Shown here one piece after another: positions 1 to 11,854 of a stretch of DNA of 64,000 nt. Within the stretch, counting starts at the first letter, position 1, and the number at the start of each line of letters is the position of its first letter. This DNA is from Echinarachnius parma (lineage: Eukaryota > Echinodermata > Echinoidea > Clypeasteroida > Echinarachniidae). Under the pieces are notes generated by a model. The model was given only the letters and a program-made list of their open reading frames with translations, searched no databases and was not told the DNA's origin. Made by a program: the position numbers and the translations under genes. The stretch covers positions 204,001 to 268,000 of the forward strand of contig JBAMJV010002997.1 of the NCBI GenBank assembly GCA_037951105.1. Direction: 5' to 3'.

Positions 1-247
1 CTTTTCCTTTACTACTCCCTGTACAGGTCTATGATTTCCCTATTAACTTTTTTTAAATGTAGAGATAGGTGAGTGCATCCACACACACTGAACATTTAAG
101 AAGTGTGTTCATATCAGAGCAAGATATCACTGGCACCCATAGGACAATACGGAATGCAATGCATCAGTAACGGCATAATTTTAGAAAAAAGCCAAACACC
201 AAAAATAATATGCATTCACAGACATTTCACACTTGTTTAAACATGAT

Positions 248-397
248 AGAGTCAAACCTGTCTTAGTGGTCACCTGTCAAATGTGACCTGCAAGAGTGGC
301 CCCTAATAGATAAAACAAAATCTTAGAGGGGTTACCTGTGTAGAGATGCTATTTAACTTTTTCCCCTTGTGTGGTCACTATACACAGGTTTGACTAT
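248..397. mobile_element. MITE, CAAACCTGT family (copy 1)
   Basis: Inverted ends AGTCAAACCTGT (250-261) and ACAGGTTTGACT (384-395) enclose about 146 bp, with subterminal GTGGTCAC motifs at both ends. Flanking TA is consistent with a Tc1/mariner-type target. Related copies lie at 40237-40608 and 49529-49710. There is no coding capacity, so it is non-autonomous. Confidence 0.75.
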
Positions 398-579
398 ACA
401 TACACACCCACACAAGCAAATTGTACACACACACATCACAATGATACATACTTTCAATCCTTAACATGCAACAATAAAAAGAAAACACATACGCACACAT
501 CCATACACCAACACATGATGATCTACACATCTCTGCAATCCGCGCAGTCAAATAATTGATTAGCCCCCTCCCTTTCCAA

Positions 580-1400
580 ATAGATAGGACACAGGGTGAT
601 GAATTATTGCATGGGCAGCACCATTAACTATAGGCACGTTGGTGTTTACATGTGTACAATCAGCATTCTTCAATCCTACCAGGTCCCTTAAAGCAATAAG
701 CTGTGCTCTACACTGTGGGGGTATTGTTTTATAGTTAATCCCTTGCCCACGGGAAGCTTGTGTGAAAGGGCAACATTTATCTATCACCGCCATCAACTTT
801 CTCTATAACAGAATCAAGCTGTGCTCTCATCAGTCAGCTATTGCCAATTTAATGGGCAGCATTTAAACTACTGTTTAGTGGATATCTTTACAGACGGACT
901 GATAAAGACTAGCTAAACTTAAATAAATACCCCCAAACAGCTTGATGTGACAATGGCAGATGAATTGTGGCATTATAAGCAGCATTGTTGTAGACACGGT
1001 TGTGTTTACATGCGTACGATTCGCATTCTTCAAGCCCATAACAGAATCAAGCTGTGCACTACTCAGTCGCTATTGCCAATTTAGAGAGCAGCATTCAAAC
1101 TACCATTAAGATCTTGTATCTTTCTATTTTTAATCCTTTTTATCTGTTTATCTTTCTCTTTCAGACTCAAACAGACGGACTGACAAAAGACTAGGTGAAG
1201 GTAAATATAGAAAAACAAGACAACTCAATGGGACGTAGACAGATGAATTATAGCAACATAAGCAGCATCATTACAGACACGATGGTGTTAACATGTGTAC
1301 AATCAGCATATAAACAGTCTGCATTCTTCCATCTTACCAGGGTTCTTTGACAGAAACAAGCTGTGCCCTTTCTACTGGTTATTGTCAACTGAAAGGGTAA
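580..1400. repeat. Tandem array, 3 copies, period about 280-360 bp
   Basis: Units near 597, 957 and 1240 each carry GATGAATT..., GCAGCA, a GTTTACATG(T/C)GTAC motif and AGCTGTGC. Copies are degenerate and separated by AT-rich filler. The open frame across 560-796 on the minus strand is part of this array, not a gene. Confidence 0.7.
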
Positions 1401-1626
1401 CTCCAATAATTTTCAAAAAAAAATTTCTGTGTGAATATTTGTTAAACGTGCATGCATTCAGGACTGGTAAAGCACTATGATGCTATGTGAATAGCACTAT
1501 TTTGAATAACTGTTACAACTATGTTATTATTACTATTAATGAAAACACTAAGGACGCGGGGTCTAAAAAGAATGTGGTTTAGACCCAAATCACATAGCCT
1601 AGAATGGGTTAAACAGGAAATAGATG

Positions 1627-1706
1627 GTAACCTGTTTATGGGAACCTGGTGGACCCTGTATTAACTCTAGATTGGAGATTGCAAAATCTAGTAGGGAACA
1701 GGTTAA
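1627..1706. repeat. TTAA-bounded mini-repeat T1 (about 80 bp)
   Basis: It runs from TAACCTGTTTATGGGAACC through GGACCCTGTATTAACTC to AGTAGGGAACAGGTTAA. The same unit recurs in both orientations at 8751-8828, 9201-9277, 9819-9897, 32764-32856, 41254-41330 and 54188-54262, with eroded copies near 15142-15212, 19808-19858, 26525-26610, 36182-36235 and 57160-57192. Ends are TTAACC/GGTTAA. Confidence 0.7.
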
Positions 1707-1769
1707 TTTCATTTACCAATTGCATTCAAGACTTTTTTGATGTTAGGTTTGTGAGAGAAAACAACCATC

Positions 1770-1822
1770 ATAACATACACACACACACACACACATGCCC
1801 ACATGCACAAACACACACAACG
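1770..1822. repeat. CA-rich simple repeat
   Basis: An ACACAC run with interruptions. No other content. Confidence 0.85.
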
Positions 1823-1950
1823 TCACAGTAAGCATTCCCAAATACCTTTCAGTCTTTCGTACTCTGACATATTCTGTGTCTGATACTACTGTGTGGGAGT
1901 ATTTAAGATATTCACTCTCATTCTCAAGGTCTTCTGCTAGGCTTTCTTCA

Positions 1951-3430
1951 ATGCCATCAAAAGGAGTGATCCAGAGGCAGTAGACTTCCCTTATCGCCCA
2001 TAGCCACCTCTCTATATCTCCCACTCTTTCATTATGTGTCATTATATCTCCCTCCTCCCCTTCCTCTCTCTCTCTCTAAAAGACAAACAATGAAACAGGT
2101 AAAAAAGTCTTTCTTCAATGTCACCAAAAAAAAGCCATCCATAGGTAGCACAAAGCCTGTTGACCTCCCTTTTCTCCTTGTATCTCCTCATATATCTCCT
2201 CAATATCCACCTCTCACTTCTATCTCTCCTACTTTATAATAATACATCGTTATCATTATAGCTCCCTCCTCCTCGCTCTATCTCTCTTTTGTTTTCATGA
2301 AGAACAACAAAATGCAAACAAAAAACCTTCTGGAGCCACATCATCAAAAGAAGTGATCCATGGGTAGTACAAAGCATGGTGATCTCTCATTTCTCCTTGT
2401 AACTCCTCCATATCCAGCTCTTTCTTCTATCTCTCCTACTCTATCGTAATACATCATTATCGTTCGATCTCTCTCCTCCTCTCCCTCCTCCCCCCCCCCC
2501 CCTCTCTCTATCCCTCTTCCTTTAAGAACAACAAAATACATCCCCCAACAAATATTTTGGAATCACATCATCAAAAGAAGCAAGCCATAGGTAGCACAAA
2601 GCATTATTGCATCTCATTTCTCTTCGTATATCTTCCATATTCACATCTCTCTCATATCTCTCCTACTCTATCGTAATACATCATTATCATTTTATCTCCC
2701 TCTTTCTCTATATCCCTCTTCCTTTTTCATGAAGTCCTTTACGAACTACATCATCAAAAGAAGTGATCCATAGGTAGCACAAAGCATTGTGACCTCTCAT
2801 TTCTCATTGTAACGTTATCCCCCATATCAACATCTCTTTCTATAACTCTATCATTATACATTTTATCTTTCTCCTGCTTCTTCTTCTTCTCGCTCTCTCT
2901 ATATCTAACTCCTCTCTCTTGAAAATCATAACAAACATGCAAACAGAAAAAGACTATATTCAACGTCATCAATGATGATGACCTTCCTTTTCTCTTGTGT
3001 CTTCCCCATATCCACCTCTCTATCTCTTCCACTCTGTTATTATGTTTCATTTTTCTCTTTACCCCTTCCTCTTCCTCTCTCTCTCTCTATCCCACTTCTT
3101 ATCTTCATCTCTTCCTCTTTCTTGAGAAAAAAAAATCAACAGAAATTAGACTTCAAACGTCATCAGAAGAACAAATTGCCATAGGTAGTAGTAAGAACGT
3201 TTTTCTTCCTTCTCTCTTTATAACTTATCTCCATTTGCATCCGTCTATTCATCCCCATTCCTACATCTACATCAATGTCACCTTCTCCATTCTCTCCCGC
3301 TCTCCATGTTTTACCCCTTTCTCAGCCTTTAAATTCCCTTTCTCTCTTTCTACCTCCCCCCACTATTTTCCTCTTTACCTCTCCCCTCTCCCTCCCCTCT
3401 CCTTCTTTATCCCTCCTTACAGATGCTAAA
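1951..3430. repeat. Tandem array, about 7 copies, period 170-225 bp, pyrimidine-rich
   Basis: A core CATCAAAAGAAGTGATCCAT followed by GGTAGCACAAAGC recurs near 1953, 2122, 2342, 2566, 2750, 2967 and 3158. Each core is followed by a CTCC/TCTC-rich stretch. The long serine/leucine/proline-rich reading frames here arise from the CT-rich tracts and are not genes. Confidence 0.8.
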
Positions 3431-3489
3431 CAGAGAAGAATTGCAATTGTATAGCTCATTCCTTAATCATACTTCACATGTAAAGTTAA

Positions 3490-4010
3490 TGTATGGCTAT
3501 ACAATACCCAGATAACGCCTACAGCCACTGGCTTGCTTGGGAATGCAAAAAAGAGCAAACTTTTCTTTTAATGTGGAACATGGAAAGGTACATTACTGAT
3601 GCAACATTAATTGCAAAGACACTGATCTCCTTATACATGAATTCAAATGCCGACAGGTATTGGCTCGCTTACGAATGCCAAAAGGGGCAACATAATTACA
3701 CACATGACATCTCGCCGATTCCTCATTTCTCTCTACAAGAACGCAGATGACATCAAAATGCTTGTAAAAAAAGATTAACATTTTCCTTGAATGTGATACA
3801 TGAAAAGTAAAAGGGTACATTTATGACGCAACATTAATTGTAAAGATACAGATCTTCTTATACATGAATTCAAATGCCTACAGCTATTGGCTTGCTCACG
3901 AATGCTAAAGGGGGCAACATAATTACACACACATGACATCTCGCTGATTCCTCATTTCTATCTAAAAGAACGCAGATGACGTCAAAATGTCAGCCACACC
4001 AACTCCCTTC
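3490..4010. repeat. Tandem array, 2 full copies plus a partial, period about 240 bp
   Basis: Units carry CCTACAGC(C/T)A(C/T)TGGCTTGC, GCAACATTAATTG(C/T)AAAGA and TACATGAATTCAAATGCC. Copies start near 3510, 3650 and 3880. Some frames stay open through the array, but there is no codon-level conservation to suggest coding. Confidence 0.75.
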
Positions 4011-4099
4011 CCAGAATCCCATGCCTGCGTTCCCAGGAACGAAGGCAGAATGCACTCCTTGATGCAAATTCTACCTACCGCGTAATTGCTTTTACCCGA

Positions 4100-4380
4100 G
4101 ATACATCTAATTCCACCTCCCCTTTACCCGCACAAACACATACACACTCACATGCAGACAGACACACTCATATATATAAATACACACCCACATAATCATA
4201 CATAAATACATACTCTTACACATACTTGCGTGCGCATACACACAAACACACATACGCATACCAACCACCCCACACACTTATATACATACACACCCCACAT
4301 ATTCATATTAAAATCATACACAAATACATGCTCTTACACACATACTTGCGTGCACCTACACAAACACACATACAAGGAGG
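4100..4380. repeat. CA-rich region containing a duplicated unit of about 125 bp
   Basis: CACTCATA-type tracts with ACTCTTACACATACTTGCGT repeated near 4210 and 4330. It is simple-sequence-like, and the threonine/histidine-rich frames are artefacts. Confidence 0.75.
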
Positions 4381-4439
4381 ACGTCATAATGCAGGCTAAT
4401 GTGATCTTTCTTCTCCCCCTTCTTTCTCTCTCTCTCTCT

Positions 4440-4989
4440 TCTCTCTCTCATTATGCAAGATGCTAAGAAAAATCAATATACTAAGTATCAATTCAATCCT
4501 AATTTATTCCATGAAGTGCTTTCATAAGAACTTGTTCATTTCATAACATTACACAAATAAATGTTCAACCCTCATTTGAGAATGATTCATATTTTTCATA
4601 CAGAATAAAACAAACACAAATTTTATTTGTGTTTAATGCTTTTAAAACATGGGGAATTTATCAATTAATCAACTGAAACATTACCCAACATTCTGATTAA
4701 ACAATTTCTTGAAATAGTTTACGTAAATTTTGTTGCCATTACATACTTATCTAAAATATTATTTGAGTATGAGAATAATAAGTTTCCTACGCTAGCAGAT
4801 TGCTGAGTAAATTTCGAACTATATATTGAATGTATTGTAAGTATGCATGAATTGAATACCCCACCTGGTTCATAAAAAGCGATTTCAGGTTGGTTTCAGG
4901 ACGGCCCTGACTGCATCAGTGTCAAGAAGACCCGGCAATTACTTGATTGAAAGTAAACCAATCACCCTTGCCCTTAACTTCCTCCCTAA
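4440..4989. other. AT-rich intron sequence, nothing recognised
   Basis: No inverted ends, repeat match within the window, or coding signal was seen here. Confidence 0.5.
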
Positions 4990-6290
4990 AGTCCTCTCCC
5001 TCTCCTAGACCAGTTAATGAGACGGATGAGTGTGACACTTTAACTGCGCGATGTCAGATTTATACATGCTTACATTTCCTCCTCGCCTACATATTTCCCC
5101 TCAAACGATTTTTGTTAACCCATTTCGTTTCAGAAAGCTTCCTCGCTCTCTCTCTCTCTTAGAAACAAGAAGAACAAAGATAACGCTTTTACTGAACAAT
5201 GTCAGATTTACACATGCTAAAGTTTTACCATTTTGTACTCATTTTTCTCCCAACCATTTTAAGTTGAGCCTTTTCAGCCAGAAAGCGCTCTCTCTTTCTC
5301 TTGGTAACAAGCATGATGAGGATTACACTTTTACTGCACCATGTCAGATTTGCACATTTATGCCTAAGTTTCGCATGGTTTCTCATGGTTTCTCTTAGCC
5401 GACTAATTCCCCCCCTCCCCCCTCCCCCGTCCCTGAAGCTCAATTTACCCTCCACTTCCTCCCTTTGAGACTTCTATTCTCATAATGAGACAGATGAGTG
5501 TAACATTTTATAGCATGATGCCATATTCTTGCAAGTCAATTTTTCCTTTCCATTCTACCTATTCCTCTCTTTCCCCCAACCTCACCATTTTGTTTTAACC
5601 TTTAACTTCTTTCCCTGGAGACTCTTTCCCCTTAATGAAATGGATGAGGATGAGACTATTACTGCTAGATGGCAGATTTATCAACGCCACAGTTTTGTTT
5701 TAGATCCCATTTTCCCTCACCCAATTTCTATTAACTCATTTACACCTAAGAAGCCCTTTTCATGTCATGGAAGGGATACAGGCGTGACACCTGTTAAAAT
5801 CGCAATATGGCAGATTAAAATACGCTAAAGTTTCTCCTAGCCCTATTAACCCACCCCTACCAAGTTCCATTAACTGATCTGCTCCTAGAAAGCTTTCATC
5901 CAATAATGCAAGGGATGTGTGTGTGTGTGAGACATTATTGTATAGACATAATGTCAGATTAAAAACATGCCAACATCTCCTACTCACCCCCCGCCCCCCC
6001 CCCCCCCCCCCCCCCCAATTCCTGTGAACTCATTTACACTAACAAATGCCCCTTTTCACATTATCGGTGGGGTCAAATTGTGATACCAACATTACAATAT
6101 GGCAGATTAAAACGTGCCAAAGTTTTTTCCTAGCCTTCTAATTTTCCCCTGCGCAATTTCTGTTTCTAGTAATTAGTTTCCTTCCAGAAGGCTCCCGCTT
6201 CTGAGCGATGAGAAAGATGAGTAAAACATGTTTATTGCATGCTGCCAGATTAATACCCGCCAAAGTTTCATCCTAGCCTTGAAAGAAACC
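4990..6290. repeat. Tandem array, about 9 copies, period about 145 bp
   Basis: ATG(T/G)CAGATT(T/A)A cores occur near 5050, 5200, 5340, 5520, 5670, 5807, 5950, 6099 and 6240. Each is followed by a C/T-rich stretch (TTTCTCC..), a TTAACTCATTT motif and an AGAAAGC motif. It is the longest regular array in the window. A 27-bp poly-C run (about 5990-6016) sits inside one unit. Confidence 0.85.
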
Positions 6291-6299
6291 TTTTACTGT

Positions 6300-6990
6300 A
6301 AAAATTCAGCAGAGGGTTTTCCTTGAATAGGTCAACACGAACTATAAATAATCCTGGCAGTAGGCATTTCTGTAGAGAAAAGGGGACATACATAGATTTG
6401 AAGTAAAAGAGAGCAAAAAAGGTGCATATCAATTTTTTTCCCTGGCCACTCTACACCCCCTCTTCCGCTATGTATTCCCTCAAACTCTGTTTTGGGTGCT
6501 ATTCCTCGCTTTTCTTGCAATTTTCATGTATATAATCACAACAGGTAAGAATGAAAGAAGAAGTTATGTGTCTGTAATATGTGTGAGGGAAAACAGAAAA
6601 AATGATTGGGGGAGAGTGAGAAGGGCATGAAGTCAATTTTGGGCTAAATTGACTTCAGTGTACCATCTGGCCTTCTTTATTGGATGATAGAATATTCAGA
6701 TGATAATTATTTCTTATTTTGGGGACTACGTATCAAACATAAGGAGAGCTAAATTTGGCTCCTTCAAGGCACCCAAACTTTAAACATGATTATCCCCGAA
6801 ATACAAAAAAGTGACTTAGTGCCCTTCTCTGTCTCAACTGATGATGTAATAGTGGTCTTTGAGTGGGTGTGTTGTTTATGCATTTGTGTCAAGAGTGTTT
6901 ATGTGTATGTTTATGTGTATGTGTCATAAATATACAATACAAGCAAAGAAAATGATGAGTGAGTTACATCAAGTCAACGTATATAAAGAT
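6300..6990. other. Intron sequence without recognised elements
   Basis: Contains a short perfect inverted repeat, AAGTCAATTT..AAATTGACTT, near 6630-6655 and a TG-rich stretch at 6860-6930. Nothing else can be supported. Confidence 0.5.
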
Positions 6991-6999
6991 GAGTTGAAT

Positions 7000-7650
7000 A
7001 TGAAGAGGGAGAGAGGAGATAAATAGGTGGGGGTGGAGATTTAAATTACAGATTTTCCTAGCAGTAGCAGGGGCGGCGTGACGTCAAAAACCAATCTGAA
7101 TCGGAACAGCAGCCTAAGTCACTGACAGAGGAGCAAACGGCGACTAAGGAGAGAAATTGAGGTGGAAACAGATAGAAAGTGAGAGAAGAAAAAGAAACGG
7201 AAGATGAGAGAGAAACAGAGGCAGAAACAAACAAGGAAGACAGAGAAAGTGGGGGGGGGGGGGGGGGGCAAAGGCAAAAATGGAGGTAGAGATGGAGTGA
7301 AAAGGAGAGAGAGACACCAAGAGAAAAGAAGAGAGAAAGAGACAGAGGCAGAAATGGTGGCGCTGACGGGAATGGAGATGGGGAGAAAAGAAGAGAGAGA
7401 AGAGGAAAAAGAAACAAAGGCAGAAATGGAGGAAGAAACAGAGATAGAAATGGGGAAAGGAGAGAGAGCAATGGAAAGGAGGCAGAAACAAGAAACCGAG
7501 AAAACATTTTTAAAAAGAAAATTGTGTCAGCAGCTCCTAGTCGCAAAAATGTTACAGCACTACATGTACATGTAGCTAGCTGCAGAGAGAAGAGGATAAA
7601 GATGAGGAACCAGAAACGGAGATAAGAATGGAGGGAAGAAGAGAGAGAGG
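7000..7650. repeat. Purine-rich (GA) degenerate tandem tract
   Basis: GAGAGAAACAGAGGCAGAAAT-like units repeat with a period near 60-70 bp over about 600 bp, with a poly-G run near 7250-7268. One strand is almost pure purine, so long frames in both directions are compositional. Confidence 0.85.
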
Positions 7651-7712
7651 GGGAGGTAGCTCCTGTGTGTGTGCAAATGTTACAGCACTACATGTAGCTA
7701 GCTGCAATGGCC
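7540..7712. repeat. Duplicated TGTTACAGCACTACATGTA unit
   Basis: The block containing TGTTACAGCACTACATGTA and TAGCTAGCTGCA occurs near 7550-7582 and again near 7676-7704, at the edge of the purine-rich tract. Confidence 0.7.
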
Positions 7713-7889
7713 TTTAACAGTGAGGGGCTGCCATATACTGGCCTACGCACCTACACAGCTGGCATATCAAAACCCTCTTCCCACTATGGGAATGCAGCCC
7801 ATGCAATGTAGTAGAACAAACTGTACTGGGCAGTTATTTTGAACAAACCAAGTACGGGAAACATGGGAAAACAAAATTGATCTTTGAGA

Positions 7890-7903
7890 TGGCGTGCGTG
7901 TGC

Positions 7904-7958
<55 letters not shown>

Positions 7959-8085
7959 TTTGAGTGTAAGTGTTAGTGTGTGGGTGATTGTGTGTGAATA
8001 AGGATGTATGTGTGTATGTATTTACAGATGTGTGCAGGTATATGAGTGTGTATGTGTATGTGCATGCCAATACACACATACACAT
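7890..8085. repeat. TG microsatellite
   Basis: TG repeats run nearly uninterrupted from about 7907 to 7955, followed by degenerate TG/TATG sequence. Confidence 0.95.
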
Positions 8086-8750
8086 GAGGGTTGTTGGTAT
8101 GTTAGTGTGTGGTTCTACAATTGCGTGCGCGTGTGATTTTTAATGTCTTTATAAACGTGTCTTCATGCGCAATTACTTTTAAAAGCTCATTATGACAGAA
8201 ATAAATCTATCAAAAAATACCATCCTGTAAAAATATCTAAGGGTGATCTCAAAGGTAATTTCTAATTCCCTTTTAAACCCCTGACCTTCAGAGTTATTGT
8301 ATTCCCCATTAATACATGCAGTTAATACTTTGTACACCAGGTTTCTGTGGTGAATGGGTTATTCTAAACTGTTTAAAATGACTCTCATTCCTCACATGAA
8401 GATATCATCTTTGACTGATTAAAGTCTGGAAAATTGCCATAATAGTGTTGACAAGTTATTAAGAATATGCAATCAATATTCATCTGCATGCAATCAATAT
8501 CAATCTATTTCACTATCACTATTACTCACTATTACTCACTTTGTCAACTGATCTCCCGACAAATCAATAAATCCTTCAAAATCAAATCGTAACTAATATC
8601 AATCTTAATAGAGTATAATTGCTGCTCGCAGCATATCAATTTCATTTCAGATTGCTACTTTGTAAACTTACCAGCGAATTCTGTTCCTTATATTTTAATT
8701 GAGAGATAAACATACCGCATTTATGAATTTAAGACCATGAGTCGTAAAAT

Positions 8751-9277
8751 TAACCTTTTCCCTACTAGATTTTGAAATCCCAATAGAGTTAATACAGGAC
8801 TCTCAAGGTTCCCATAGGCAATGGGTTAAAGGGATCTAGTAACTTTGTTGACAAGTGCAAAAAGTGATGAGCGATTAATAAAATGTTTATTGGTGTGATC
8901 TGATGTGTCCACAAAGTAATGTGTGAAAAACTCATGTTAATTGGATGTTTTTTGGCCAAGAAATTAGCAAAAATGCAAAGTGATATATTCACTAACTAAT
9001 TGCACTTACTTTGTACATGGCTTAAATTATCCGGTAGACAGTTTAACATCCGAACACTTCTATCGTAAATATCTTTTGAACAAAATGGAAATTTAAAACA
9101 CCGAAACCTGTCCCATGCTTTTATTGTTAATATGAATATGACAAGGTATGAGAGAACCACTAGAGTTCTAAGAAGTTTGAGGATTTATTACTAAATCCCT
9201 TTAACCTTTTCCTTACTAGATTTTGAACCCCCAAGTTAATACAGGCACCTCCAGGTTCCCATAAGCAATGGGTTGTA
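8751..9277. mobile_element. TTAAAGGG MITE family A (8826-9204) flanked by two T1 mini-repeats
   Basis: The MITE has ends TTAAAGGGATCTAGTAAC and ACTAAATCCCTTTAA, about 379 bp. It contains the family's GCAAAAAGTGATGAGCGATT and CACTAGAGTTCTAAG motifs. Directly repeated T1 mini-repeats (8751-8828 and 9201-9277) abut it on both sides and share its terminal TTAA. Other copies of family A are at 35350-35720 and 46946-47329, with partial copies near 22850-23033, 48628-49145 and 50634-50812. Confidence 0.8.
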
Positions 9278-9394
9278 ATGTATGTTTTTTCACTGGCTGC
9301 AACCTGGTACTGTAGCTTCTCCCCTTGATGATTCAGAGCACCATTTATAGACGTACCCTTTTGCCTGACATTTGACATTCACCAAATCCACTCC

Positions 9395-9690
9395 TCTATT
9401 ACCAAGTCAGGAGCGCTGTTCTCATATCCCGAGGAGTAATTTGTGTATTTTTTTTTTTTTTACAAAACAGGTTTTTTTTTACCTGTCAAATATTGGATTG
9501 TACAGTTCAGAATTCACAACTGGCTAAAGTTTATTCATACTTCAAAGAAAATATGGATTTTCGTGAGCTCATACTAATACCGGTCAGAGCGCTGTACTAA
9601 TATCCAGAGGACAAATTTGTGGGGGGCTTTTAACTCCTTTTACACAGAGCAGCTTTTTTTTTACCTGGCCTATATTGGATTTCAAACCAC
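9395..9690. repeat. Tandem duplication, period about 175 bp
   Basis: GTCAG(G)AGCGCTGT(T/A)CT motifs near 9404 and 9583 are each followed by ATATCC.GAGGA, an ATTTGTG stretch, T-rich sequence and a TATTGGAT motif. Confidence 0.7.
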
Positions 9691-9818
9691 ATTCAGACAG
9701 TAACAAATCAAGGAATATCCCTTTAAACTTGAGACTTAGGCAGTACTCCCTAGCTTCTTACAACTACCTTGTACAATTATTAACATGCTGATATTATTCA
9801 AATATAAATAAAACTTTA

Positions 9819-9897
9819 TAACCCATTCCCTTTGATTTTCTGAAATACACTTAGAATTTGTACATAGCCCACACAGTTCCCATAGGCAAGGGGTTAA
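9819..9897. repeat. T1 mini-repeat copy (diverged)
   Basis: AACCCATTCCCTTTGATTTT through GTTCCCATAGGCAAGGGGTTAA. TTAA lies at the right end, and the left end is eroded. Confidence 0.55.
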
Positions 9898-10428
9898 TAA
9901 CAAATATGGCCAAGGGCTATGGGCAATTCTCCTCATTTCTACTGGCCCATTCAGGCTAGTAAATCATGCATTTTCCTATTTGTTTGGCCCAAACAGAAAA
10001 TTAACTTGCCCTCCAAAACAATGTGAAACAAAAGAAAGAAGAAAAAAACAATAATGATATTCATGATATGCATGTCCCTTTAAACTTGAGGCTGCGGCCA
10101 TTCTTCTCCCATTTCCAACAACTGTCTTATCCAACTGCTGAGACTGCTTTGAACCCATTGACTACTATACCCTGGTGAGTGGTGTAATAAGTCTATGTAA
10201 AATTCTTGTTTCCTGTACAACTACATGTAGTTGATAAGCGTGTTGGCAACTGGTTATAAAAGAAGAATAATATTATAAGCTTGTTTATGCAAGACTTTGA
10301 AGTGATGGGCCGTAAGTATGTCTTGGGATTTGGGATGGAATACTTTGCTCCAATTTCCGAGCGATCATTTGCGGCAACCACATACTGTAAAGAGGGCAAA
10401 CAGGAGGCGTGCTGAATATGGCAACCGA

Positions 10429-10622
10429 TTTGGCTTGTTGCCTGATTTTTATACCATTTTGAATAAACATTTTCAAGGAACTCATTAGTTATACGGTACT
10501 ATTTATATTGCCTATTCAATCTGAGATTTAGCTTGTTGCCTGATTTTATACCATTTTGAATAAACATTTTCAATTAACTCCTTATTTATACAGAACTGTT
10601 TATATTGCCTAGTCAATCTGAG
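10429..10622. repeat. Tandem duplication, 2 copies of about 100 bp
   Basis: GCTTGTTGCCTGATTTT and CATTTTGAATAAACATTTTC occur in both halves, followed by TTATATTGCCTA(T/G)TCAATCTGAG. Copies are about 90% identical, so this is a relatively recent duplication. Confidence 0.9.
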
Positions 10623-10739
10623 GGGAGATTATGTCACATTTTCTACTGATTTTATATAATGGGACTTATCCCAAATATACTGAAAGATTTCATTTCAGCT
10701 GAAATAATATGTTCACATCTTTGGAAGATCCTTCCTATC

Positions 10740-11010
10740 TTGGAGAATTCTTTCTTTTTTCTCTTTTATTCTCTCTTTCCTCTTTTTCTTCTTGTTTCCC
10801 TTTCAAGTCTCTCCTACTATTTTTGTGTTAATTTGTTGTTTTCTTTCTTTCTCCTAATTTCTCTCTCTCTCCCTCCTCTTTTCTCTTTTCTCTACTTGTT
10901 TATGATTTCTTGTATGTCTCTCCCCCTCTCTTTTTATGCTTCCTATCCATTTCTGCATTCTTTCTTTATCATGCTCTTTCTTTTTCTCTCTCTCTTATTC
11001 TCTTAGATTT
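10740..11010. repeat. CT-rich tract
   Basis: TTTCTCTC-type pyrimidine-rich DNA. The phenylalanine/serine/leucine-rich frame over it is compositional, not a membrane protein. Confidence 0.85.
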
Positions 11011-11039
11011 ACCGTACTGTATGGTAGAAATGAACAAAC

Positions 11040-11790
11040 AAGTTGTTTGTCCTCCTGTTTTCTTTTAGTTGACTTCTAAAAATCATTGACACACATTCAT
11101 CCTTTTTTTCATTTTAAAGGAGTTTACAAAATCATATATATACATGAGAAAATCCAGTCACTATGACAACATATCATCAGAAAGCAAGTCAAGAGAATTA
11201 TAGACATATATTCCCTCCTCTTTACCTATAAATCGAGTTCTGATAATCATTATTTTCTTGAGAAATCTAATCAATACATAATTTAATTTGTTTTAAGCTT
11301 GTAAAGAGAGTAGTAGACACTGATTTTTTTAGTTGTTAGTGGCGGACTGAGAATTGCTATTTCAATGAGAAAATCCAGTCAATAACAGCATTTTCTTTAA
11401 AAACATTTAAGGGAATAATAAACATATTTTCCCTCTTTTTTCTTCTTTTTAATGGAAGCAAAAAATGAGAATATCTCATGAGAATGTCAATAACATTTTC
11501 AGATTTTATTTTAAAAATGCTAGTTAACAGATCAAAGTCATACTTCAATATTCCCTTAAAGTGGAATTGGGAGAATCATAAAACTTTGGAGGAAAACCAG
11601 TCAATACCTAAATTTTCTTCAGAAAAAAAACTGTCAAGAGGATCATTGACATATTTTCACTTCTTTTTTCCTCAAATTGAATTTCAAACAATCATACATT
11701 TTTTGAAAAAATCCTGTCAACTATCATAATTTCTTGGAAAAATCCTGTTATCTATCAAAATTTTCTTCTATAATTTTTGTGAAAAGCCAG
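11040..11790. repeat. Degenerate tandem array, about 5 copies, period about 110-190 bp
   Basis: Recurrent GA(G)AAAATCC(A/T)GTCA followed by TTTTCTT(C/G/A)A and AATCAT(T/A)GACA(T/C)AT motifs, near 11145, 11260, 11370, 11600 and 11710. Strongly diverged. Confidence 0.65.
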
Positions 11791-11854
11791 TTCACCTTGT
11801 AGGCATCAGCTGCAATCTCAATGAAGACATCGATCACCGAGGAAGCCGCTTTAC

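Noticed and set aside
560..796. A 78-codon frame with cysteines (possible small gene)
   Set aside because: Lies in a three-copy degenerate tandem array; the other copies break the frame, and no splice or promoter context is visible.
2972..3429. A 144-codon serine/leucine/proline-rich frame
   Set aside because: Falls in the CT-rich part of a tandem array whose other units do not preserve the frame.
7058..7575. Long open frames on both strands of the purine-rich tract (up to 162 codons)
   Set aside because: Open because the tract is almost pure GA/CT; residues are low-complexity (E/K/R or S/F/L/P) and both strands are open at once.
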